Shown here: positions 55,347 through 64,000 of the stretch, in pieces
Layout: each line of letters opens with the position of its first letter
How positions within the stretch are numbered: the stretch's first letter is position 1
DNA from: Paralithodes platypus
Lineage: Eukaryota; Arthropoda; Malacostraca; Decapoda; Lithodidae
Reading direction: 5' to 3'
NCBI GenBank assembly: GCA_032716605.1
Contig: CM064495.1
Span: forward strand, 21,753,676 to 21,817,675
DNA: 64,000 nucleotides
The notes under the pieces: model-generated
Told to the model about the DNA's origin: nothing
Databases searched by the model: none
Seen by the model: the letters and a program-made list of their open reading frames with translations, nothing else
Translations under genes and position numbers: made by a program

Positions 55347-55796
55347 ACATGCTACCATGGGCTGGTGATGGGCTGGTTTATCAGAGTGAGACCTGAGCGA
55401 TCTCTGCCATACCCATAGCTTACTCTGACTGTTCCTTTTACTTATATATCTTCTAGATCTCAAGTGGCGGCGTCTTTTCCGTGGATTGACCTCCCTACTG
55501 CCAACCTAGAAGTTGGCAGATTGGGAGCCAAAGCGTCACACTTTTTCCTTGCCCCTCAGCTTTCCCTTCATAATTGCTGAGGGGCACAGGGCCTTGGGTG
55601 GGGCTTTGGTTTCCCGGGCGTTTCCGCACCCTCCTCAGCTCCCTGCCTTGGAGTGGCTTCGGTCACCCGGGCTTTGTTAGTGGTAAGCAGGGAGGATTTT
55701 GTGGGGGCGCTCGTTTATGGCCTTGGCCTTGCTTGAGACCTTGGGGCTGTTCGGCCAGACAGCCTGGGGAACAACAACAACAACAACATGCTACCA
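55347..55796 (+). mobile_element. SINE family S, copy 2
   Basis: 55,358-55,785 with the target duplication ACATGCTACCA (55,347-55,357; 55,786-55,796). Plus orientation, ending GGGGCTGTTCGGCCAGAC and a (CAA)n tail. Inserted in the LINE-tail mosaic. Confidence 0.92.
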
Positions 55797-56143
55797 AGAT
55801 GAAAATGAGAGTCTGCAGAGAGCCGATTGGCCCACACACGGCAGATCCCTTTCACACCCAATCCATCTCGTTTTATCAAATTTTATGTTGAAGCTCTATT
55901 GTTATTGATACCACTATAGCACTTGGTAGCCTATTCCACATAATCTACAACTCTTTTACCAAGCAAATAGAGGCAGATCCCTTACACAGCCAATCTCTTT
56001 CTCTCTCGCTCTTGTTTGTTTGCACACTGGTACAAATGAGGCAGATCCCTTACACATGCAACCAAGATGAAAATGGGAGTCTGCAGAGAGCCAAGTGGCC
56101 CACATAAGGCAGGTCCCTTTCAAACTCAACCCATCTCATAAAC

Positions 56144-56553
56144 GTTACCTGTTATTGTTGTTGTTGTTCCCCATGCTGCCTGGCCGAACAGCCCCAAGGC
56201 CCAGAGCAAGGCCAAGGCCATAACCGAGCGCCCCCACAGAACCCTACCCGCCGACCACAGCCACTCCATGGCGGGGAGCTGAGGAGGGTGCGGAAACGCC
56301 CGGGAAACCAAAGCCCCACCCAGGGCCCTGTGCCCCTCAGCAATTATGAAGAGAAAGTTGAGGGGCAAGGGAAAAATGTGACACTTTGGCTTCCAATCTT
56401 GGTAGATTGGGAGGTCAATCCACGGAAGAGACGCCGTCACTTGAGATCTAGAAAATATATAAGTAAAATCAACAGTCAGAGTAAGCTATGGGTATGGCAG
56501 ATATTGCTCAGTTCTCACTCTGATAGACCAGCCCATCACTGTTACCTGTTATT
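56144..56553 (-). mobile_element. SINE family S, copy 3
   Basis: 56,157-56,540 with a perfect duplication GTTACCTGTTATT (56,144-56,156; 56,541-56,553). Minus orientation, tail as (TTG)n at the left end. Confidence 0.93.
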
Positions 56554-57183
56554 TACACTACTTACTATACACCCATGTTATCATATACTTGCAACCAAAA
56601 CACAATTGTAAGAAATAGGAACATAAGAAAATGGGAGTCTGTAGAGAGCCAATTGGCCCACACAAGACAGATCCTTTTCACACCCAACCCATCTCATAAA
56701 AACTCATTTATCTCTGTCTTCCTGACATTTATGACATCCTAGTCTCTCTCTCTCTCTCGCTCACAAATGAGAACATAAGAAAACCGGAGTCTGCAGAGAG
56801 CCGATTGGCCCACACATGTCAGATCCCTTTCACACCCAACCCATCCCGCGCTCTTTCTCTCTCTCATATTTATCGCTATCTTCCTTACGTTTACGACATC
56901 CTATTCTCTCGCCATACTCCCTCTCTCTCCTTCACAAATGGGAAAATTTAAAAAATAATAAAACGGGAGTCTCCAGAGCCGATTCACCTACACATGGCAG
57001 ATCCCTTTCACACCCAACCCTTCTCGTTCTATCTAATTTCAAGTTGAAGCTCTATTGTTCTTGATCCCATTATATCACTCGGTAGCCTATTCCACATATC
57101 TACAACTCTGTTACTAAACAGATAGAGGCAGATCCCTTTTACAGCCAATCTCTCCCTCTCTCGCTCTTGTTTGTTTGCACAAT

Positions 57184-58770
57184 CTGCTCCTTCTGTAGTT
57201 TCTCCATGCCCGATAAGTTAAATGATCTTCTGATATCTGTGACACAGCATTTGTATCCAACACAATACCCTGCTTGCAAAACCGTCGAACCCCGGACAAC
57301 GTTGCTTTCAACTTTAATTAGGGGTTCGTCCCCTATGGGGAACCTCTATTGTAATCATTAAACCTGGGATTTCATCCAAATTCTTCTTACGCGCCGGTTT
57401 CGACGCAATAACTCCAGAACCGCTTTTTGGATCGGGATCAAACTTTCACAAGAGGTGCGTTTTTGTATTGGGCAACTTTTGATATGCTAAACATCCGGCA
57501 TGGCGGCCAAACAGGTCCGTGGCAGCCGATTTCCCGAAAAACTTGACGCCTAAATACCGTCTCTCCCACTCACAGGAAACTACTGGGCTTTGGCATACGC
57601 ACTCCCCTACTAATGCTCCGCAAATTTTATAGAGACGGTTTTGCTTTTGCACGTGGGTTTTTTTCCAGCAATCTTGAAAAAACCTCTAATTTCACTTAAA
57701 ATTCCACATCTTGATAACTACGCCGATGATCAAAGCCATGCTTGCTTAGTTGGGTGAGGCTCGCGATTCCGAACGTTTTGATACCAAAAAAATATAAATT
57801 GGTGGAATAGTTTGACCGCAGCATTGAAAACTGTCTATTCTTAAATTACTTTAAAACCGAATTCGCTACCCACACAAAGTTTACCGTCTACAGTCTATAG
57901 GCTTCCACGCATCCCCCAGTTTTGCTTAATAACATCATCTCTTTATTATTCAGATCTATAATTTTTTTGTTATTTAACTCTCTCAAAACAGTTCGAGTCC
58001 CTACGAATTCCAGCAATTATTTAGCCAACCTGCCTATACATACCTACCTACCAAATAATAATGATATATTCAAATTTATTTTTGGTGAATGACAGTATTG
58101 GCTAAGGGCTTTAACAATTCCTCCCTTTGCCAAATGCTTAGTTTAATAACAATGATATGGACCTTTAAAGTTTTGGCAATTGCCCGTGTGACTCGTATTT
58201 GAACCCTCCTAAAGTGTTACCACGAAATACCGCTAGATCCTTTCTCAAAAGTCGCTAGCATGTTGCTACATAGCCAAACAATGTTAGGATAATGCTGCAA
58301 TTTCTAAAGAGTTTTGGTTTGTTTGTTTTGCAAATTTTACAATGTAGTATGACTAGAATGTCTGAAATTTTCAAATTATCCCTAGTAAATTTCTCTAGAT
58401 ATAAAAGAAATGGCTGCTAGATTGAAGTAAATAGCTCTACATTTAGCGGTACAACTGGCAACACTGCAACCACCACCTCCCTCCCACCCTCCCAGTATGT
58501 CTCCACAAAATACCGCTAGATCCTTTCTCAAAAGTCGCTAGCATGTTGCTACATAGTCAAACAATGTTAGAATAATGCTGTAATTTCTAAAGAGTTTTGG
58601 TTTGTTAGTTTTGCAAATTTTACAATGTAATATGACTAGAATGTCTGAAATTTTTAAATTATCCCTAGTAAATCTCTCTAGATATGAAAAAAATGGCTGC
58701 TAAATTGAAGTAAATAGCTCTACATCTAGCGGTAATATGTAGCGATACAACTGGCAACACTGCCTAGCCC
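57184..58770 (+). repeat. Direct duplication block, copy 2
   Basis: Counterpart of 52,700-54,282, with small indels (for example the second 270-bp unit is preceded by a C-rich CCACCTCCCTCCCACCCTCC insertion at about 58,471-58,492). Confidence 0.88.
58215..58770 (+). repeat. 270-bp tandem units in block 2 (two copies)
   Basis: Units starting at about 58,215 and 58,495, matching the units at 53,741 and 54,011. Confidence 0.88.
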
Positions 58771-58958
58771 TTCCTTCCTACCTCCATCCTCCGTTAGGCA
58801 GGAAGGGCTAGGCAGTGTTGCCAGTTGTATCGCTACATATTACCGCTAGATGTAGAGCTATTTACTTCAATTTAGCAGCCATTTTTTCATATCTAGAGAG
58901 ATTTACTAGGGATAATTTAAAAATTTCAGACATTCTAGTCATATTACATTGTAAAATT
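58771..58958 (-). repeat. Inverted partial 270-bp unit
   Basis: After a short CCTAGCCCTTCCTTCCTACC / GGCAGGAAGGGCTAGG hairpin, the text from 58,811 reads back through the unit (CAGTGTTGCCAGTTGTATCG...) to about 58,958, so the end of block 2 is a large inverted repeat. Confidence 0.88.
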
Positions 58959-58966
58959 CCTTCCTA

Positions 58967-59515
58967 CCTTCATCCTCCGGGCAGGTGCCCAACCCCGAAA
59001 AGGGTTGAAATAGGGGAGCTATCCCCCCGCCAAAGGCGGCTTTCTAGGGCCTTTCCTAGCTGATGCTGAGAGGATTGGGTTCTAGTCATGTGGTGATGGG
59101 CTGGTCTATCAGAGTGAGAACTGAGCGATCTCTGCCATACCCATAGCTTACTCTGACTGTTCCTTTTACTTATATATTTTCTAGATCTCAAGTGACGGCG
59201 TCTCTTGCGTGGATTGACCTCCTAATCTACCAAGATTGGAAGCTCAAGCGTCACATCTTTCCTTTGCCTCTCAACTTTCTCTTCATAATTGCTGAGGGGC
59301 ACAGGGCCCTGGGTGGGGCTTTGGTTTCCCGGGCGTTTCCGCACCCTCCTCAGCTCCCCGCCATGGAGTGGCTTCGGTCACCCAGGCTTTATTGTGGTCG
59401 GCAGGGAGGGTTCTGTAGGGGCGCTCGGTTATAGCCTTGGCCTAGCTCGGGGCCTTGGGGCTGTTCGGCCAGGCAGGTTGGGGAAAAACAACAACAACAA
59501 CAACCTCCATCCTCC
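58967..59515 (+). mobile_element. SINE family S, copy 4 (longest 5' end)
   Basis: 58,980-59,502, flanked by ACCTTCATCCTCC (58,967-58,979) and ACCTCCATCCTCC (59,503-59,515), one mismatch. It extends ~110 bp further 5' than the other copies, showing a head GGGCAGGTGCCCAACCCCGA, then AGGCGGCTTTCTAGGGCC, that lacks convincing Pol III A and B boxes. Tail GGGGCTGTTCGGCCAGGC plus (CAA)n. Confidence 0.88.
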
Positions 59516-60179
59516 CTCATCTAGCAAAATATGTATCAACAACCACTCTAGTGAACTTTCGGTATTTAGTTTATTCAGCTTAATACTATTTATCTACATA
59601 AAATAGAAACCTATCACGATTGTTGTCTAATACAACCATAGAAAATGCTATTACATATTATTTGAACAAGATGTCGAATTTAGCATTTGCTGTTTACCTT
59701 GAACAGTAATGACAGTCTGTGACAAAACCGAAAGCTTCTCTTGCCGTGTAGTACTCAAAGAAAGCAGGGTTACTTAAGTTAAGCCGGCCCATACCGAACT
59801 GTTATACCAAGTGAGAGATGCAGAGGTAACTTTCACAATGCATTATAACCCTAGACAGACACCAATATACCACTAAATCAGACAAATATCACCTCAAAAA
59901 AGATAGGAAAATATTATATTAATGTCCTAGGTATTTGAAATTATGCAAATGAGTAAAACCCATTATGATATAATGATAATGGGATTGATTAGTATCTGGC
60001 AACAGTGTTGGACTATAATTTTCTGAACGTATGCGAACTTCGGAGTATTTATCCCATTAATATACACATCTATCACTATTTAAATTTAATACAACCATAC
60101 ACAGTGCTATTACATATTATTTGAACATAATATAGGATGCTCTTTCCTTTAAACCATTTTCTATATCTATTCACGAAAA
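59516..60179. other. Unassigned AT-rich DNA
   Basis: ATACAACCATA..A.TGCTATTACAT and TATTATTTGAACA recur at about 59,630-59,670 and 60,090-60,130, a weak direct repeat. No gene. Confidence 0.4.
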
Positions 60180-60610
60180 ATATAGGCCTAGCCTAGGCAG
60201 CGCTACCGGTAGGTACGAATTTATCAGTTCGAATTTTGATTGAGAGTGGGATTAGGCCTAGGCCTAGCCTAGGGCTTAACATGGGATACTGTTTGGGGGT
60301 TGGGAATAGACTGAGGCTGCTTTAGGCCTAATTAGGTAAAAATAGTCAAATCGAGACAATTGCACAGCCAACATAGCCTAGGCCTATTAAGCAAATATTT
60401 TACCAATCTACAATAGGCCTAGTCTATTCGCTGTAAGTAGGCAAGAAATCATGACCTAGGCTATAACCTCTGTAACTAAAAAACAACTAGGCCTAGAGTG
60501 ATCAAGCTAATATGTCTACCATTTGGGAAGAGTCAGTCAAGGAATAGCCTAGATGTGGAAATTTGCAGCCAATTTGCTCTAGCCCTATTTGAGATACAGA
60601 GGTTAGAGGT
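60180..60610. repeat. AGGCCTA-rich tract
   Basis: Very frequent TAGGCCTA / GCCTAGGC motifs. Similar patches at 60,910-61,020 and 62,230-62,470. Palindromic hexamer AGGCCT gives both strands the same look. Confidence 0.6.
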
Positions 60611-62850
60611 CATTGTTGAGGCCCCCCCTCATGACATATTGTTATCATCTTATATATTGCCAGCAGGGGGCAAATAACCTAAAAAAATCGCCGTCAAAAT
60701 AGACGCGAACATAACCACAGCGATCGATACATGTAAACATGGCGGTGTCGGACGTTTGCAATAAAGTTCCTGTCTATTTTGAATGCCATTGGATACAATA
60801 ATATGTTGAGGGGGGCTTTGCCCCCCCCCCCCCCCATGACATATTTTCACCATCATATATATTGCCAGCAGGGGGCAAATAACCGAAAAAATTGCCGTCA
60901 AAATAGACACCTTTATGAATAGGTTAGCCTTTAGGCTAGGCCTATCGGCAAGAGTTGCATTGTATAGGCTATCCTAGTGTTTACTAATTTATAGGCTACC
61001 CCTTTGAAAGGACATTAGCCGGGTAGGATGTAGTTACCGGGTGTATCGCCAGCCTTGTTTACACTACGCGTATGCGTAGTGGCGTCGGACGCTTGCCATC
61101 CTTTTCCTGTCTATTTAGACTGCCTTTGGATACAATAATATGTTGAGGTTGGGCTTTGCCCCCCTTCACCCACCCATGACATATTGTCATCATAATATAT
61201 ATTTCCAGCAGGGGGCAAATAACCTAAATAAATCTCCCATCAAAATAGACACGAACTTAACAACGCCGATCGACAAATGTTTGTTAGCAATGATTTGAAG
61301 CCTAGACAACAGTGTATAAGCGTTCGAAACAAGGCAAACAGGATTCTCGGGTTCATCTCAAGGAGTGTGAGTAACAGAACTGCTGATGTTATCTTAAAAC
61401 TTTACTTGTCATTAGTGAGACCCCATATGGATTATGCTGTTCAATTTTGGTGTCCTTATTACAGAATGGACATAGATTCATTGGAGAGAGTACAACGTAG
61501 AATGACAAAAATGATCCATAATATTAGAAATCTTCCGTATAAAGAAAGGTTGAAGAAATTAGCTTACATTCGTTAGAGAGCAGAGTTAGAGGGGATATGA
61601 TAGAGGTGTTCAAGTGGTTTAGTGGGATTAACAAAGGGGACATGAAAATGTACTAAAGCTCAGTGATAGCGAAAGAACTCGTACCAATGGTTTCAAATTA
61701 GATAAATTTCGTTTCAGAAAAGATATAGCAAATATTGGTTTGGTAACAGAGTTGTAGATGGGTGGAATGGACTACCAAGTGCTATAGTGGGATTAAAAAC
61801 GATAGGGAGCTTTAAGATAAAATTGGATAAGCATATGGACGAGAATGGATGGGTGTGAAGGGGGATCAGCAGGGTTGGGCCAATCAGCGCTCTGCAGACC
61901 CCCGTAATCCTGCGTTAATCTCTAACGGTTTTGGTAAGATGATCCTCAGGGTATTAGAGTGTTGAGCCTATAATTGGGCTTTGTAATTGGGGTTGTGTGG
62001 GACAGGGATCTGCCTTGCTTAGGCCAATCGGCTTTCTGCAGACTCCCATTTTCTTATGTTCTTATGTTCTTATGTTCTTATGTAAACATGACGGAGACGG
62101 CGGATGTCTGAAATCATGTTCCCGTCTATTTTGAATGCCAATGGATACAATAATATGTTGAGGGTGCCAGCAGGGGGCAAAATAGACAAATACACCAAAA
62201 ATTGGGTGTGGGGGCAGCAGCCCCCACCCATAATAGCCTACTATGATAGGTTAGGTAAGGTTGTTAGGTTAGGCTAGGCTAATGTCCTTTCAAAGGGGTA
62301 TAGGCCTAGTAAACACTAGGATAGCCTACACCCGGTCAAAGGTAAGTCCTGCTGTAGTCTCCTTGAATGCTACCTTAAATTGTAATATTAGACTAGGTCT
62401 AGCCTATAGATAAAAATAGCTTAGCCTATTCATTTATTGTAGCCTATAATATAGGCCTAGCCGGGCAGAATGTAGAGTGCGGGCGTACCACCACCAATGT
62501 TTACACTACGCAGAGCGGCGACGAAAGATTGCCATCATGTTCCCGTCCATTTTGAATGACGTTGGATACAATAATATGTTGAGGGGGTCAAACACCCCCA
62601 TGACATATTGTCATCATCATATAATTTGCCAGCAGGGGGCAAATAGGCCTAACCAAACTGCGGCGATCGACCATGTAAACATGACGACGGCGGCGGCGGT
62701 GGACGCTTGCGATCATGTTCCCGTCTATTTTGACTGCCATTGGATACAATAATATGTTGAGGGAAGGGCTTTGCGGCAATTGTTTTGGTTGTTTGCCCCC
62801 TACTGGCAATATAATATATGATGATGATTACATGTCATGGGGGGGGTGAG
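60611..62850. repeat. Cluster of ~0.2-0.25-kb TIR elements
   Basis: The text CCCATGACATATT, then TATATTGCCAGCAGGGGGCAAA, AAAATAGAC, a CGATCGA.CATGTAAACATG block, GTCTATTTTGAATGCCATTG and GATACAATAATATGTTGAGG recurs at about 60,630, 60,835, 61,175, 62,100 (partial), 62,500 (partial) and 62,599. The last copy (about 62,595-62,848) shows both ends: CCCCATGACATATTGTCATC on the left and its near complement GATGATGATTACATGTCATGGGG on the right. So the units are a small inverted-repeat element present in several, often truncated or head-to-tail, copies. Confidence 0.75.
61277..62083 (+). pseudogene. CR1-like LINE, 5'-truncated, inside the TIR cluster
   Basis: Starts abruptly with FVSNDLKPRQQCISVRNKAN in the C-terminal third of RT and follows the 44.6-kb copy almost word for word (ADVILKLYLSLVRPHMDYAV, then YRMDIDSLERVQRRMTKMI), with a stop at 61,574 and frameshifts afterwards. 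The 3' UTR ends in (ATGTTCTT)n at about 62,050-62,083. Host text resumes as TGTAAACATGACGG, continuing the interrupted TIR unit (CGATCGACAAATGT before, ATGTAAACATG after). Confidence 0.9.
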
Positions 62851-63012
62851 ACTGTAATAAGGTAGTTAAGCTATCTGTATGTGTAGAATAAAAAACCTGT
62901 TTGTGTCAATTGTTTTTTTGTTTTGTTTTTTCTATGTGAATGAGGGAGTCAAAAGGCATAACTGCCTGCAGCAAGTGCCTCCCCTAGATTTCAAAGAGTG
63001 ACAGGGCCGAAA
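62851..63012 (-). other. LINE 3' UTR or spacer
   Basis: T-rich text next to the LINE stop; probably its 3' untranslated end. Confidence 0.45.
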
Positions 63013-64000
63013 TCAAGGGATGTTCGAGCTAAAATGCCTGGACACACAGAGTTTGAAGCAATTTAAGTCATAAGAAGAGGGAAAGACTGATTCTGGGAGA
63101 GATTTCCAGAGCTCAGCAGTTGAATAGAAGGAAGTCTGAGAATAGCGTTTCACTCTTGGGTTGGAGAGTTGCACAGAGTAGGGGTGAGATTGTGTTGCAA
63201 GGCGGGTACTACGTACCCTACGTAGAGGAGGTGGTATAAACCGGGAAAGCTCCGAGGAACACTGATTATTGTAGTAGCGATAGAATAGCGAGAGAGATGC
63301 AACATTGCGGCGAAGAGAGAGAGATTGCAGAGAGTTGGTGAGTGGACGGGAGTTAATAATACGAAAGGCTTTCCTTTCTACTTTATCTAGGAGTGCGGTG
63401 TGAGAGGATCCTCCCCACATATATGAACAATACTCAATACAAGGACGCACTGTGCCCCTGTACAGAGCAAGAAGCTGCGCAGGGGTAAAGAACCCCTTGA
63501 GGCAGTTGAGCACACCCAGCTTCTGGAAGGCTGCCTTAGCATGACTGGTAATATGGTCCTTCCAAGTGAGAGCAGAAGAAAAAGAGACACCGAGAACATT
63601 GAGGGAAGATGAAGGGTTGATTTTTGTATTGTTGAAGAATAAGGGATAGTCCTCTGGAGGTTCCTGACGGGTAGTAAGATGGAAAATTGAATTTTTGAAG
63701 CATTAAATGCAACAAGGTTTTCTCTACCCCAATTGGAAATAGTAGCTAGATCAGCAGATAAGCATTTTATGGCTTCATTACGTTTACTTTTGAGGGACTG
63801 CTGGCTGGGGCGTTCTGGAAAACTAATTGAGTGGTGCAAGGTAGAGTCGTCTGCATATGAATGGATGGGACTGGATGTACAGTTGAGAAGATAATTTACG
63901 AAAATTAGAAAGAGAATAGGAGATAGGACATAACCCTGAGGAACACCGGAGTTGATAGGATGAGGAAATGAGCGATGGCCGTCCACAACCGCAGCTATGG
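63013..64000 (-). pseudogene. CR1/L2-type LINE reverse transcriptase, cut by window end
   Basis: Minus strand, 3' part of the polymerase. From 63,986: SGVPQGYVLSPILFLIFVNY, active site HSYADDSTLHHSISF, ISNWGRENLVAFNASK; a frameshift near 63,690 and another near 63,500; then LNCLKGFFTPAQLLALYRGT, VRPCIEYCSYMWGGSSHTAL, RRNVASLSLFYRYYNNQCSS and a stop at 63,013. Same architecture as the LINE at 24.3-25.8 kb (HSYADDSTLH, RRNVASL.LFYRY) but a different family member. The N-terminal part lies outside the window. Confidence 0.82.

Larger units (their letters stand above)
54935..57180 (-). mobile_element. Mosaic of LINE 3'-tail fragments
   Basis: At least six partial copies, on the minus strand, of a CR1-like 3' end: AACATAAGAAAA..GGAGTC, TGCAGAGAGCCGATTGGCCC, GGCAGATCCCTTTCACACCC, and ATCTACAACTCTGTTAC recur at about 54,930, 55,110, 55,815, 56,060, 56,620, 56,770 and 56,960, interleaved with TC/GA-rich stretches and two SINEs. 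Looks like a degenerate tandem array of LINE ends rather than one element. Confidence 0.65.

Overview
The window is a repeat-dense stretch of animal nuclear DNA, most likely from a decapod crustacean. Evidence for the host: a tRNA-headed SINE with the short body motif CACCTAGCTGTAAATAGGTA (12,641-12,660) of the kind I associate with decapod genomes, LINE 3' tails ending in repeats of ATGTTCTT next to AGTCTGCAGA-type text, tracts rich in AGGCCTA, abundant CA/TG/GA microsatellites, and no compact gene organisation. The species call is inference from memory of such repeats. I find no intact host gene, no rRNA, no functional tRNA and no CRISPR array. Nearly everything recognisable is a transposable element (TE), and most TE coding regions are broken.

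Layout. 0-9 kb: CR1-like and Jockey-like LINE pieces, several TTAA-flanked MITEs and a SINE. 9-20 kb: an 0.8-kb TA-flanked foldback element, a BEL/Pao integrase fragment, a 1.9-kb element with ~0.2-kb terminal inverted repeats (TIRs), tRNA-derived SINEs and a 56-bp minisatellite with a three-unit higher-order pattern. 19.7-22.5 kb: a 2.8-kb element with 0.18-0.25-kb TIRs around a broken gene for an XPG/FEN-like nuclease with a C-terminal CXC cysteine domain; this is the least ordinary object in the window. 23-26 kb: LINE fragments, one split by a 5'-truncated LINE with a 15-bp target duplication.

27.6-44.2 kb is a nest. A ~1-kb TIR element was hit by a full-length env-bearing Gypsy/errantivirus-like element on the minus strand (27,991-41,366; LTRs 1.32 kb, TSD CTCT). 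That element was then hit by a TTAA MITE in gag, another TTAA MITE in pol and a 1.85-kb solo LTR in env. A second solo LTR of the same family (TSD AACT) sits just outside in yet another TTAA MITE.

44.6-52.3 kb: a CR1-like LINE up to an assembly gap (46,311-46,410), then a LINE on the plus strand that begins with a 2A-like motif (GDIESNPGP) followed by a PHD-type zinc finger, a proline-rich linker, an AP endonuclease, a reverse transcriptase and a (CAA)n tail. A SINE family with four copies here (3.8, 55.4, 56.2, 59.0 kb) shares this LINE's last ~60 bp and tail, so the LINE machinery probably mobilises it. 52.7-58.8 kb: two direct copies of a ~1.5-kb block, each ending in 270-bp tandem units. 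60.6-62.9 kb: repeated TIR elements of ~0.2-0.25 kb with a CR1 insertion. 63.0-64.0 kb: a LINE that runs off the end.
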